A stretch of 64,000 nucleotides of DNA from Clostridiales bacterium (GTDB taxonomy: Bacteria; Bacillota; Clostridia; Oscillospirales; Oscillospiraceae): the NCBI GenBank assembly GCA_003150355.1, contig QAMJ01000014.1:1-64000 (forward strand), written 5' to 3'. Of this stretch, positions 50,728 to 62,180 are shown piece by piece (the first letter of the stretch is position 1; each line of letters begins with the position of its first letter). The position numbers and the translations under genes were made by a program. The notes beneath the pieces were generated by a model, which did not search any database, was not told the origin of the DNA, and saw only the letters and a program-made list of their open reading frames with translations.

Positions 50728-51909
50728 ATGAAGAAGTCATTTGCAATAGTTCTGCTGCTGGCCATGGTGCTGAGCCTTGCCGCCTGCGGCGAAGCCGCCC
50801 CCGCGGCCACTCCGGAGCCGACCGCTGAACCCACTCCCGCGCCCGAAACTCTCGCCGCCGAGGCTGAAGAGCTGTTCTACAAGGCCGATTACACCGGCGC
50901 ATTTGAGAAGCTCGACGCGCTTGAGACCAGCGGCATCACTTCAGTGCAGGAGCTGCTCGGCACGAGCTATTACTTCGGTCTCGGCGTTGAGGCCGACAGT
51001 GAAGAGGCAGTGGCGCAGCTGACCAAGGCTGCCGATCAGGGCGACGCGATAGCCATGTACCTGCTGGGCAATGCCTATGCTACCGGCACCGGTACATCGA
51101 GAGATGAGGCAAAGGCCAAGGAAATGTATGCCAAGTTCATCGCCGTCGGTGAGGCCGACAGTGGCGAGAACGCGGACTCCGGCCGTATCCAGGCTTACCT
51201 TGCCGACTGCTACGCCTACGGCAAGGGCACGGATAAGGACATCGACAAGGCCGCTGCCGCCGCCGGTAAGGCCGCGTCCGCTGACCTCACTGCGTTTGAC
51301 ATGGTGAAGCTTGCCGGCAGCTACGTTGAGGGCGTGTTCACCAAGACCGATGAGACCGGCGACACCGCTGAAGCTGACGCCGCTGCTGCCGAAGTCACCG
51401 CCGAGGGCGAGGACGAGACTGAGTCTGAAACTCCGGTGATCCCTGCCGAGGCGGAGGAGCTTTACGCCAAGGCTCTTGACAGCATAAAGACCCTTGCCGA
51501 CGCCGGCAACGTGAAGGCAAAGAAGGCTCTCGGCGATTACTACTTCGGCGGCTATGCCGGTGTTGCACAGGACTACGCCAAGGCGCTCGAGCTCTACACC
51601 GAAGCCGGTGAAAAGGGCGACGCCGACGCACAGGCTCAGGTGGGCTATATCTATCAGTACGGCTGCGGCATCGATCCCGACTATGAGAAAGCCATGGAGT
51701 GGAACAACAGAGCCGCTCAGCAGGGCAACGCTCAGGGTCAGGCGCAGATAGGCTGGCTGTATCAGCAGGGGCTCGGCGTGACGCAGAACCTCGACGAGGC
51801 CGGCAGATGGTACACCAGAGCCGCCGACCAGGGCAACAAGTGGGCGGAGGCGCGCCTTGCCGAGACCGAGGCCACCAATCCTCAGGATCTGTTTGAAGCC
51901 CACGCATAA
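50728..51909 (+). CDS. Sel1-repeat lipoprotein
   Basis: 393 residues with lipobox SLAAC (Cys20), then a Pro/Thr/Ala/Glu-rich linker. Sel1-like repeats follow in two blocks (about 65-190 and 245-385). Examples are ELLGTSYYFGLGVEADSEEA and QAQIGWLYQQGLGVTQNLDE. An acidic segment (TAEGEDETESETP) separates the blocks. Sel1 repeats form solenoids that bind proteins, so this is probably a surface scaffold. It has its own promoter and terminator. Confidence 0.88.
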   Translation: MKKSFAIVLLLAMVLSLAACGEAAPAATPEPTAEPTPAPETLAAEAEELFYKADYTGAFEKLDALETSGITSVQELLGTSYYFGLGVEADSEEAVAQLTKAADQGDAIAMYLLGNAYATGTGTSRDEAKAKEMYAKFIAVGEADSGENADSGRIQAYLADCYAYGKGTDKDIDKAAAAAGKAASADLTAFDMVKLAGSYVEGVFTKTDETGDTAEADAAAAEVTAEGEDETESETPVIPAEAEELYAKALDSIKTLADAGNVKAKKALGDYYFGGYAGVAQDYAKALELYTEAGEKGDADAQAQVGYIYQYGCGIDPDYEKAMEWNNRAAQQGNAQGQAQIGWLYQQGLGVTQNLDEAGRWYTRAADQGNKWAEARLAETEATNPQDLFEAHA

Positions 51910-51931
51910 CATTTATTCGAGCTAAAAACAA

Positions 51932-51965
51932 TGCCCGCCATCCAAACGGATGGCGGGCAGATTTT
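51932..51965 (+). terminator. Terminator of the Sel1 lipoprotein gene
   Basis: A perfect 12-bp stem (51932-51943 with 51948-51959) has an AAAC loop, followed by a T-rich tail. Confidence 0.92.
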
Positions 51966-51976
51966 GTATAGGCTTT

Positions 51977-52062
51977 TTATTTCTTACCGAGGGCGTCCTT
52001 TGCGCCGTCAAGCAGCGTGCCGACGCGGTGACCTTTATAAGAGGACCGATCTTGTTTGCCAT
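51977..52062 (-). pseudogene. Frameshifted remnant of a very small gene
   Basis: On the minus strand an ATG at 52062 opens MANKIGPLIK. In another frame the same stretch ends GHRVGTLLDGAKDALGKK with TAA at 51977-51979. The 86 bases are not divisible by three, so one base has been lost or gained near the K codon. An intact gene would encode about 28 residues. No other start serves the second half. Confidence 0.4.
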
Positions 52063-52128
52063 GCTCTATACTTCCGGTTTTTATTTGGTACTTTAACTTT
52101 ACCATGACTTTCATCGGAGTTCAACAAA

Positions 52129-52160
52129 ATCCCAGGCGCTCACGCGTCTGGGATGTGTTT
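52129..52160. terminator. Hairpin after the zinc-ribbon membrane protein gene
   Basis: An 11-bp stem with one G-T pair (52129-52139 with 52144-52154), with a T run on the plus strand and T-rich sequence on the minus strand. Confidence 0.7.
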
Positions 52161-52170
52161 TTATAACATA

Positions 52171-52572
52171 TCAGGTATTGCGGTAGAGAGTGTAGCCGCA
52201 GCGGCACTTTATGTGTATCTTGCCTTTGCCCTTCGGGACGCGGATATATGTGCCGCAGCCGGGGCATTTGAAGAAGCGGTAGCTCTTGCGCTGGGAGAAA
52301 CGGTCTTTCCACGCGGCGTACTTGTTCTTCCAGCGGTCGAGATAGGCGAGGTAGGCGCGGTTTTCCATCTCGCGCCGGTCGAGCTGCCGCGAGAAAGCGC
52401 GGACAAAGGCGGAGATCAGCGAAAAGATACCGAGCCAGATAAATAATCTACCCAGAAAACCGGGCAGGAAACAGCCTATCAGAAACCCTGCGAGACCGAA
52501 CCAGAACTGGAACTTTGCCAGCTCGTCCATGCCCTGACGTCCGGAAAACAGATTGCGAAGCTTGTCCCTCAT
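52171..52572 (-). CDS. Membrane protein with C-terminal zinc ribbon
   Basis: 133 residues. Two hydrophobic segments cover about 22-60. A basic, aromatic helix (RWKNKYAAWKDRFSQRKSYR) leads to a zinc ribbon with FKCPGCGTYIRVPKGKGK and KCRCGYT, giving CxxC...CxC ligands. The layout recurs in small clostridial proteins without known function. An AAGGGG site precedes the ATG. Confidence 0.75.
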   Translation of the reverse strand: MRDKLRNLFSGRQGMDELAKFQFWFGLAGFLIGCFLPGFLGRLFIWLGIFSLISAFVRAFSRQLDRREMENRAYLAYLDRWKNKYAAWKDRFSQRKSYRFFKCPGCGTYIRVPKGKGKIHIKCRCGYTLYRNT

Positions 52573-52712
52573 TTTGCACCCCTTGCCGGAAAGAGCCCCG
52601 GCGCTCTGAATATGAACATATTTTAAGAATTTAGGCAGACGATGTCAATAGTCCGGGCGCAATGTTTACAAATCGGCAATACCACGGAAGTAATATATAA
52701 ATATGATTTACT

Positions 52713-52741
52713 TGAACCTTTTGCGCTCAGGTGGTACAATA
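52713..52741 (+). promoter_or_regulatory. Promoter of rpiB
   Basis: TTGAAC (52713-52718) and TACAAT (52736-52741) are separated by 17 bases, about 40 bases before the rpiB start. Confidence 0.75.
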
Positions 52742-52781
52742 TATAAGCTGAATAGACAATATTACCTCAGGAGGTATGGAT

Positions 52782-53210
52782 ATGATAGCGATAGGCAGCG
52801 ATCACGGCGGCTTCGAGCTTAAGAAAAAACTCATGGAGCACCTCAGCGAAAGAGGGCTTGAATATAAGGACTTCGGCACCTACAGCAGCGCATCCTGCGA
52901 TTACCCCGTCTACGCCAAGGCGGTAGCAAACGCTGTGGCGTCAGGCGAATGCGACAGGGGCATCATCATCTGCGGCACGGGTATCGGCGTGTCCATAACC
53001 GCGAACAAGGTCCGCGGCATCAGAGCCGCCCTGTGCGGGGACTGCTTCTCCGCCGAGGCGACGCGGCAGCACAATGATGCGAACGTTCTCTGTATGGGCG
53101 CGAGAGTCGTCGGCGAGGGGCTGGCGCTCAAGATAGCCGACACCTTCCTTGACACGCCCTTTTCCAATGACGAGCGGCACATCCGCCGCATTTCCATGAT
53201 CGAGGATTAA
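52782..53210 (+). CDS. rpiB: Ribose-5-phosphate isomerase B
   Basis: 142 residues from ATG 52782, seven bases after AGGAGG; the ATG at 52776 is too close to that site. It interconverts ribose 5-phosphate and ribulose 5-phosphate. IAIGSDHGGFELK at the start, the catalytic Cys in IICGTGIGVSI, NKVRGIRAALC and TRQHNDANVLCMGAR are all conserved. The next gene starts four bases after the stop. Confidence 0.95.
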   Translation: MIAIGSDHGGFELKKKLMEHLSERGLEYKDFGTYSSASCDYPVYAKAVANAVASGECDRGIIICGTGIGVSITANKVRGIRAALCGDCFSAEATRQHNDANVLCMGARVVGEGLALKIADTFLDTPFSNDERHIRRISMIED

Positions 53211-53213
53211 AAT

Positions 53214-54368
53214 TTGGCAAGAGTACAGGAATTTTACAAGGGCCGGCGCAAGAAGAAAAACCTTGCGATCATACCCTTTATAGTGCTGCTGGCGCTCGTG
53301 TCGGTGACGCTCGTCACCTTCTACGGGATGCAGAAGTACGCCGTCATCACGAAGGACGGCGTCTCGGTCGAGCTGCCGATCCTTGACGACGGGAGCAAGC
53401 AGGTCACCGTGGACAGCCAGGGCAACGAGGTCGTGAACTTCGAGAAGGTAGATGCGAACATCGTTTTCGACGCGCCGGATTATTCGACAGTTCAGGCATC
53501 CGTTGGAGAGAATGTACCGGAGCTGCGCGCGATATTTGTCCCGGCGGAGAACATCACGCAGGAGAAGCTCAACGAGTACGCCGCGCGTCTGGTGCGCGGA
53601 AACGCACTGGTGCTGGAGATGAAGCCGCGCACGGGCGAGTATCTGTGGGAGTCGCACAGCAGCCTTGCCGAGGCCTACGGCCTCAGCCCGCAGAATGACA
53701 GAACGGCCGCCATGCCCGATTATATCAGCGCCCTCAAGGATCGCGATATATACCTCGTCGCGCAGATAAGCTGCTGCATCGATGAGCGCCTCTCGTCGTC
53801 CTCGGCGCTCTTCAGCCTGCATACGGAGATCGGCACGAACTACCGGGACGATACCGGCAGCTGGCTCGACCCGTATAATCCGCAGGTCAGGCAGTGGGTC
53901 GCGGAGATGGTGCAGGAGCTGTACGATCTCGGCTTTGATGAGGTAGTGCTGGCGGACGTCGCGTTCCCGACATTCCCCGAGGATCAGACCGTGAATCTAA
54001 CCTACACGAGCGAAATTTCCACGCCGCGCAGCCCGGAGACGGCAGTCTGCGGCTTTGCGCTGAACGTTGCCGATAAGCTCAGCGACAGGGAAAAGCTGCT
54101 GTCGATATATGTTGACTCGCGTACTGCGCTCGCAAAGACCGATGAGAGCACCGGACAGAACGCGCGCCTGTTCATGAAGGTGTACGACAGGGTATATCTG
54201 AAAACGGATAAGTTCATCTACACGTATAATATCGAGGACATGGCCGGCAGCACGGAGATAGGCAATGTCTATGACAGGCTCGTCCCCGTGGTCGATAACT
54301 ACACGCCAGACAACACGACATGGGTGCTCGTCGATGTCGAGGAGGACACGACCACAAAGAAACGGTAA
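53214..54368 (+). CDS. Membrane-anchored glycoside-hydrolase-like protein (DUF4015 type)
   Basis: 384 residues from a TTG with GAGGA upstream. One membrane span (about 16-38) follows a basic N-terminus, so the bulk lies outside the cell. From about 100 the chain resembles the TIM-barrel DUF4015 group: LRAIFVPAENI, ALVLEMKPRTGEYLW, and WLDPYNPQVRQWVAEMVQELYDLGFDEVVLADVAFP in short conserved blocks. These are predicted glycosidases of unknown substrate. It is in one unit with rpiB and ends at a shared terminator. Confidence 0.78.
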   Translation: MARVQEFYKGRRKKKNLAIIPFIVLLALVSVTLVTFYGMQKYAVITKDGVSVELPILDDGSKQVTVDSQGNEVVNFEKVDANIVFDAPDYSTVQASVGENVPELRAIFVPAENITQEKLNEYAARLVRGNALVLEMKPRTGEYLWESHSSLAEAYGLSPQNDRTAAMPDYISALKDRDIYLVAQISCCIDERLSSSSALFSLHTEIGTNYRDDTGSWLDPYNPQVRQWVAEMVQELYDLGFDEVVLADVAFPTFPEDQTVNLTYTSEISTPRSPETAVCGFALNVADKLSDREKLLSIYVDSRTALAKTDESTGQNARLFMKVYDRVYLKTDKFIYTYNIEDMAGSTEIGNVYDRLVPVVDNYTPDNTTWVLVDVEEDTTTKKR

Positions 54369-54371
54369 CGG

Positions 54372-54412
54372 AAAAAATACTGGCACGCTGTGAAGCGTAC
54401 CAGTATTTTTTG
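54372..54412. terminator. Bidirectional terminator between convergent genes
   Basis: The stem pairs 54372-54388 with 54395-54411, perfect except for one unpaired base, with A and T runs outside. Confidence 0.85.
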
Positions 54413-54420
54413 ATCTGTTA

Positions 54421-55167
54421 TTACGCGGGGAGATAAATCAGCGGATCGACGCAGCTGCCGTCGACATAGATCGCAAAGTGCAGGTGCGTACCCTGACCGG
54501 ATTCGCACAGCGCGGTCGCGCCGACAGCGCCGATAACATCGCCCGGCTCTACCCAGTCGCCGACGCTCACAGCGGGAAGCTCGGCAAGGTTCGCGTATAC
54601 CGTGCAGGAGCCGTCCCCGTGGTTCACGGTAACGACGGTGCCGTAGAAGTCATCGTCCACGACGCTCTCGACAGAGCCAGCGTGCGACGCGGAGACTGTG
54701 CTGCCGATCGCCGCCTCGATGTCGATACCCTCATGGGTGCGCCAGTCGCGCATGGTCACATCGTAGGCGAGCTTGTCTGTGCTGTGGGTGCGCTCAAGCT
54801 CGCCCTGCACCGGCCAGACGTACATCGGCACCTCGACGGGCTTGACATCGCCCTCGCGCCAGACCTGCTCGGTCTCGCCCTGCGTCTGCGTGTCGGCGGG
54901 AGTCTTTGCATCCCCGGCGATGACGGGCAGGGGAGTGCTCACGGGTTCCGCCGCGGCGGTTTTCTCGGGCGGGATTATGATCGTTTCCACTCGCTTGTTG
55001 TCAAAGCTTGCGTTGTTGGCCTTGCTAAGTTCATCCATAGCCTCATTTCCGGCGGCCATCATCCATGCGGAAACACCGATGACAGCGGCGCACAGGAAAA
55101 GGACTATGTAGAAGCCCTTGCCTGTGAAGAATCCCTCCAGCTTTTTGCCGGAGCTGTTGCTGCTCAT
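54421..55167 (-). CDS. M23 peptidase-domain membrane protein, SpoIIQ-like
   Basis: 248 residues. A short cytoplasmic N-terminus, one membrane span at about 18-38, and an acidic/Pro-rich linker precede a LytM/M23 domain. The zinc ligands are kept: HEGID in the first motif and HLHF in the last. In clostridia SpoIIQ is an active endopeptidase in the forespore membrane that meets SpoIIIAH; its layout is the same. SpoIIQ is the best guess given the other sporulation genes, but a vegetative endopeptidase remains possible. A ribosome site GGAGG is present. Confidence 0.78.
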   Translation of the reverse strand: MSSNSSGKKLEGFFTGKGFYIVLFLCAAVIGVSAWMMAAGNEAMDELSKANNASFDNKRVETIIIPPEKTAAAEPVSTPLPVIAGDAKTPADTQTQGETEQVWREGDVKPVEVPMYVWPVQGELERTHSTDKLAYDVTMRDWRTHEGIDIEAAIGSTVSASHAGSVESVVDDDFYGTVVTVNHGDGSCTVYANLAELPAVSVGDWVEPGDVIGAVGATALCESGQGTHLHFAIYVDGSCVDPLIYLPA

Positions 55168-55233
55168 AGTTACAAACCTCCGTTTAATTTTGGGTTACGA
55201 CCCTATTTTTGCCTTTAAGCAGAGGTTTTATAC

Positions 55234-55277
55234 AAAAGGCGTTGGAAAAAGTCTTGAGACTTTTTCCAACGCCTTTT
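55234..55277. terminator. Long hairpin terminator below the aldo/keto reductase gene
   Basis: A perfect 21-bp stem (55234-55254 with 55257-55277) and a 2-base loop; A/T pairs at its base give a short U tract in both directions. Confidence 0.85.
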
Positions 55278-55298
55278 AGCTTGTTATAAACGGAAAAC

Positions 55299-56498
55299 TT
55301 ATCTCTTCTTCGCAGCTTCCGCGGCGGCCTCGCGCTGCTTGCACATCTGCTCCCATGTCGGCTTTGACGCAATCTCGGAAGCAAGCTTCTTCATTACCTC
55401 GGGTGCGTCGATCTTCTGCGGGCAGGCGCGGGTACACTGGCCGCAGCCGATGCAGGCGTCTGCGCGCTTATCCTCGGGGAGAGCGCCGTAGCGGACGATG
55501 GGATTAATGTTGGAGTACACGATGATGTCGTTATAGAGATTGATGAGGTTCGGGATATCCAGCTTCTTCGGGCAGCCGGCGCAGCAGTAGCGGCAGCCGG
55601 TGCAGGGGACGAACTTCGCAAGCTTCTCCGCGGCACCGTAGACGATGCCCAACTCAGTGTCACTGAGCGGCTTTTCCTCGGAAAAGGTCTTGATGTTGTC
55701 CTGCATCTGGGCAAGATTCGTCATGCCGCTGAGCACCATTGTCGGCTGCGGCACGGTCTGGAGCCAGCGGAATGCCCATGCCGGGGTGCTCTCATCCGGG
55801 CGCGCGGCGCGCATGGCGGCCTCGGTCTCATCATCGAGCTTTGCGAGCCTGCCGCCCCTGACCGGTTCCATGACCCAGACGGGCAGCCCGTGAGCCTTGA
55901 GAATTTCACACTTCTTCTTGGCGTTCTGGAGAGTCCAGTCAAGATAATTGAGCTGTATCTGGCAGAACTCCATCTTGTCCCCGCACATCTGCAGGAACTG
56001 CTCAAGTCCTTCGGCGGCGCTGTGGCAGGAAAAGCCGAGGTGCTTTATGCGGCCGTTCGCCTTCTGCTCAAGGAAGTAATCAAGGTATTTGTTCTCGGGG
56101 TTGCCGTAATAGCTCATGGAGTGCTCATTGATATTGTGCAGCAGGTAGAAGTCGAAGTACTCAACACCGCACTTTTTGAGCTGCTCCTCAAAGACCGTTT
56201 CGGGGTCGAGCTTCTTCACACCCTTGACGATCTGATGTCCCGGAAACTTATCGGCAAGATAAAAGCTCTCCCGCGGGTAGCGCGCGAGGGACTTGCCTAT
56301 GGCAAGCTCGGAGCAGCCGCCGTGATAGGGATAGGCCGTGTCAAAGTAATTGACCCCGCCCGCAATAGCACAGTCGACCATGCGGTCGAGCGTCTCCTGG
56401 TCGATGTCCTGCTCTCCTCCGCTGGGAATGAGCGGGAGACGCATCGTGCCGAAGCCGAGAGAAGAGAGCTTCAGCTCCTTGAATTCGTGGTATATCAT
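55299..56498 (-). CDS. Aldo/keto reductase with C-terminal 2[4Fe-4S] ferredoxin domain
   Basis: 399 residues. The first ~290 form an aldo/keto reductase barrel with GFGTMRLPL, YFDTAYPYHGG (catalytic Asp, Tyr), ADKFPG (Lys) and FYLLHNI (His). The last third has CTGCRYCCAGCP and CIGCGQCTRACP, two [4Fe-4S] motifs. This group is common in anaerobes; electrons may come from ferredoxin or be passed through a flavin-free chain. The substrate is unknown. It is transcribed alone between enolase and the SpoIIQ-like gene. Confidence 0.9.
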   Translation of the reverse strand: MIYHEFKELKLSSLGFGTMRLPLIPSGGEQDIDQETLDRMVDCAIAGGVNYFDTAYPYHGGCSELAIGKSLARYPRESFYLADKFPGHQIVKGVKKLDPETVFEEQLKKCGVEYFDFYLLHNINEHSMSYYGNPENKYLDYFLEQKANGRIKHLGFSCHSAAEGLEQFLQMCGDKMEFCQIQLNYLDWTLQNAKKKCEILKAHGLPVWVMEPVRGGRLAKLDDETEAAMRAARPDESTPAWAFRWLQTVPQPTMVLSGMTNLAQMQDNIKTFSEEKPLSDTELGIVYGAAEKLAKFVPCTGCRYCCAGCPKKLDIPNLINLYNDIIVYSNINPIVRYGALPEDKRADACIGCGQCTRACPQKIDAPEVMKKLASEIASKPTWEQMCKQREAAAEAAKKR

Positions 56499-56522
56499 TA
56501 TGTATCCAGTTCCTTTATAATC

Positions 56523-56550
56523 GCCGCCGCGTAAAGAAATACGCGGCGGC
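56523..56550. terminator. Hairpin below enolase
   Basis: A perfect 11-bp stem (56523-56533 with 56540-56550), 25 bases after the enolase stop. It lies between enolase and the start of the next minus-strand gene. Confidence 0.6.
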
Positions 56551-56574
56551 TTATTTATATTTGGATTTTTGCTG

Positions 56575-59357
<2,783 letters not shown>

Positions 59358-59358
<1 letters not shown>

Positions 59359-60938
59359 TGGCTATTGTTGTAAACGACAGAGAGCGCATCGGTGAAGAAA
59401 AGCTCGGCGTGCTGTTTGACGGCGGCAAGGTCCGCCGCCGCCGCGAGTGGCGCGGACTCAGGGACACGCTTTATGATTACGGCAGATGGCTGTATATTCT
59501 CTCCATCCTCGCCGGGGTCATCGCAAAGCCGCGCAACGTGAAGGCCATGTTCCGCTACAGGTGGTTTGCAAACTACCTCGCCGTGCCGCATATGCTCGAT
59601 AAGTTCACCATGGGGCTTCGCGATGAGCCGCTGCGCATAGTACATACCGCTATGGACTTCGTCGTCAAGGACGTCGCCATGACTATCGACAACAGCATCC
59701 GCGGCGACCGCCGCACCGGAAACGACGTTGAGTTTTCCGACAGATGCGTCCTGAGCGACGAGAACGCCATGACCGCGTTCATGATGGGCTTCCCCACTTT
59801 GAAGGCAATTCTGCGCGAAATACCCACAATGTTCTCTGCAAACCTCTTAAATCAGTATTCCACTACCCACTATCTTGACGTCGCCCAGCAGTTCGGCATC
59901 CCCGGCGACGTGTGCCCCATGCCTGAGGCGGAGGCCGGTATCTCCATCGACGATGACTTCCCCGTCCTCGGCAAATGTGCAGTTCAGGTCAACACCACCT
60001 GCGACGGCTCACTCATGGGCAACGGCATCATCGCCAAGCGCCTTGAGCGGGAGTACGGCATCCCGACCTTCCAGCTCGTTGCGCCGATGCGCCACCGGGA
60101 AGAGGACGTGCAGGAGTACGCCGCGCAGGATATGAAAAACGCCATCGCTTTCGTCGAGGAGAAGATGGGCGTGAAGTGGGACTGGAAGGCCTACTTCGAG
60201 TGCGCCAAGCGCGTGAACCAGACGACGCGTGACCGCTGGGAGTGGCTCGAGGTCAACAGTACGCCGTACCCGCAGTTCGTCGGCGCGGTGTTCTCTCTGT
60301 ATAACGACACAAACTACATGGGCAACTGCGGCCGCTCCGCGGAGTTCCCGCCGATAGACAAGAAGATAATGAAACTCGTCCGCCAGGGCTACGAGAGAAA
60401 GACGATGATGGCGCCAGAGTACCGTCACCGCTGCATCGTCTGGGGCGTCCAGCCGCAGTATGTCATCGATATGCTCAACTGGATGGTACACTGCTGGGGC
60501 GTCGTCCCGCTGACGGATATGCTCTCCATGGTCATCAGTAAGGAGATCGCCGAGGAGGACACCCCCGAGAACCGCGAGCAGGCGTATTACGACATGGCCT
60601 ATCTCACCGAGAACATGATAATGCGCAACCGCACCCACGGCGGGTACAAGGTGCTCGTCGATGAGCTGTGGGAGCTGTGCGAAAAAATGAACGCCGACAT
60701 GGTAATGATGTGGGAGCACATGTCCTGCAAGGCGCTCACCGGTATGCACGGCCAGTTTGAGGAGCAGGCCAGAGAGCGCGGGCTGCACCTCGTCTGGGTC
60801 TGCCACGACCTCTGCGATCCCCGCGTGTACACCCGTCAGGCCATACGCGACCAGTTCAATGTCTATATGCGCACCGTGATGCGCGAGGAGCCGCTCGATC
60901 CGTCGATCGAGGTGCTCCCGGACGAGAACGCGTGGTAA
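59358..60938 (+). CDS. 2-hydroxyacyl-CoA dehydratase/reductase-family subunit, first copy (long)
   Basis: 526 residues, longer than the 430-480 usual for HgdA-like subunits. The extra N-terminal ~100 residues are Arg-rich (VRRRREWRGLRDTLYDYGRW) and shared with the incomplete gene at 63378. Candidate cluster ligands are in GDVCPMPEAEAG, LGKCAVQVNTTCDG, HRCIVWG and HMSCKALTG. It is translationally coupled to the short subunit by a one-base overlap, so a heterodimer is likely. The substrate is unknown. Confidence 0.8.
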
Positions 60939-60960
60939 TGAAAAGGAAAGGAGCTTCAGC

Positions 60961-61128
60961 ATGAACGCGAAAAAGATACCGCTTGCGATTCTCGGCAGCG
61001 CTGCCGGGTTCTTCACCGTTACCTTTACTATATATTTCTTCAACCTCGATATGAAATTTCTCTCCCGCTTTGTCGAACCGATCCTGTTCAAGCACTATGA
61101 CAAAATTCCCCGCAAGCAGTACGTGTAA
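60961..61128 (+). CDS. 55-residue membrane microprotein of the dehydratase operon
   Basis: The frame starts at ATG 60961 with AAAGGAAAGGAG about eight bases upstream and follows the long subunit by 22 bases. Residues 8-28 (LAILGSAAGFFTVTFTIYFF) form one membrane span, framed by basic residues; the tail (YDKIPRKQYV) is positively charged. I know no family. Position suggests that it anchors or regulates the dehydratase-like complex. Confidence 0.65.
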   Translation: MNAKKIPLAILGSAAGFFTVTFTIYFFNLDMKFLSRFVEPILFKHYDKIPRKQYV

Positions 61129-61145
61129 AAGATCACCGGAACCGG

Positions 61146-61180
61146 GCGCGCCGCAGCTGCGGCGCGCTCATTTTAAGCGG
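61146..61180 (+). terminator. GC-rich palindrome ending the first dehydratase unit
   Basis: gcgcgccgcagctgcggcgcgc is self-complementary over its whole length, followed by TCATTTT. It lies about 20 bases after the microprotein gene. Confidence 0.7.
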
Positions 61181-61321
61181 TATCGAGGGGATATTTGCGC
61201 CGTTCGTTAAAAATTTTTAACAGACTTTTACAACAGCTTGTGATTGTCTAAACAATGACGCTCCATGTACGCGACAAAATACCCAAAAGTATGGAAAATT
61301 AAGAAATTGCAACTGTTTATC

Positions 61322-61350
61322 TTGCATGTTCATGCCCCTTGTGTTAGAAT
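61322..61350 (+). promoter_or_regulatory. Promoter of the CooC-like/second dehydratase unit
   Basis: TTGCAT (61322-61327) and TAGAAT (61345-61350) are separated by 17 bases, 50 bases before the ATPase start. Confidence 0.72.
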
Positions 61351-61399
61351 ACTGACGAAGATGTGTTACTGCTATTATGCGCAGATTGGGGGTAAGTAC

Positions 61400-62164
61400 A
61401 TGGATAAAAAAGCCAAGATTATCACGGTTGCAGGTAAAGGCGGCGTCGGCAAAACTTCCATTTCCGCTTCAATAGTCAGGCTGCTTGTCGAGAAATATCC
61501 TGACAAGAAGATACTGGCCATCGACGCGGACCCGGCTGTCGGTCTGTCCGTTGCTCTTGGCGTGGATGTAAAGCTGACGCTGGATGATATCCGCATGGGC
61601 ATTGTCGACAGCGTTGAAAACGGCGAGACCAAGGAAGCGCTCGAGCTTCTCAGCGAGGCGAGATTCAGGATCTTCGACGCGCTGGTTGAAATGCCGGGCT
61701 TCGCATTTCTGGCAATAGGCCGGCCGGAGAGCTCCGGCTGCTACTGCAAGGTCAACTCCTATCTCAAGGAGGTCATCGGCCTGCTTGCCAACAGCTTTGA
61801 CTACGTTGTTATCGACGGAGAGGCCGGGATCGAACAGATCCAGCGCCGTGTTATGGAGAAGGTCACGCACCTGCTGCTTGTGACCGACCAGAGCAAGAAG
61901 GGCGCACAGGTCGTCTCCACCATCAAGAATGTGGCGGATGAGCTTATCGCTTATGACAGGATAGGCGTCATCGTCAACAGGGTCACGAACCCCGAGCTTG
62001 CCGATCTCATCACGGTGCCGGGCGTTGAGATCCTGTCATTCATCCCCGCGGACAGTGCTTTTGCCGCAAACGACATCAAGGGCAAGAGCGTATTGGAGCT
62101 GCCTGCGGATTCCGCTGTGCTCACAGGAGTGAAGGACGCACTCCAAAAAATAGAAATACTTTGA
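61400..62164 (+). CDS. CooC/MinD-like P-loop ATPase
   Basis: 254 residues from ATG 61400, with TTGGGGGT nine bases upstream. The deviant Walker A AGKGGVGKTS is at 11-20, with the signature Lys near its start, and IDADPAVGLSVALG follows. VVIDGEAGIEQ is the switch II/Walker B region. Cys114-Tyr-Cys116 reproduces the CxC metal site of CooC, the nickel-insertion ATPase of CO dehydrogenase, at a similar position. No CODH gene is visible. Here it is encoded 16 bases before a dehydratase-like subunit, so it probably serves that enzyme as a maturation or activation ATPase. It lacks the NifH cluster cysteines. Confidence 0.85.
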   Translation: MDKKAKIITVAGKGGVGKTSISASIVRLLVEKYPDKKILAIDADPAVGLSVALGVDVKLTLDDIRMGIVDSVENGETKEALELLSEARFRIFDALVEMPGFAFLAIGRPESSGCYCKVNSYLKEVIGLLANSFDYVVIDGEAGIEQIQRRVMEKVTHLLLVTDQSKKGAQVVSTIKNVADELIAYDRIGVIVNRVTNPELADLITVPGVEILSFIPADSAFAANDIKGKSVLELPADSAVLTGVKDALQKIEIL

Positions 62165-62180
62165 AGAAGAGGTGTAACAT

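Noticed and set aside
61400..62164. Nitrogenase iron protein (NifH) or MinD
   Set aside because: The two NifH cluster cysteines are absent, as is the C-terminal amphipathic helix of MinD. The CxC pair and context fit CooC better.
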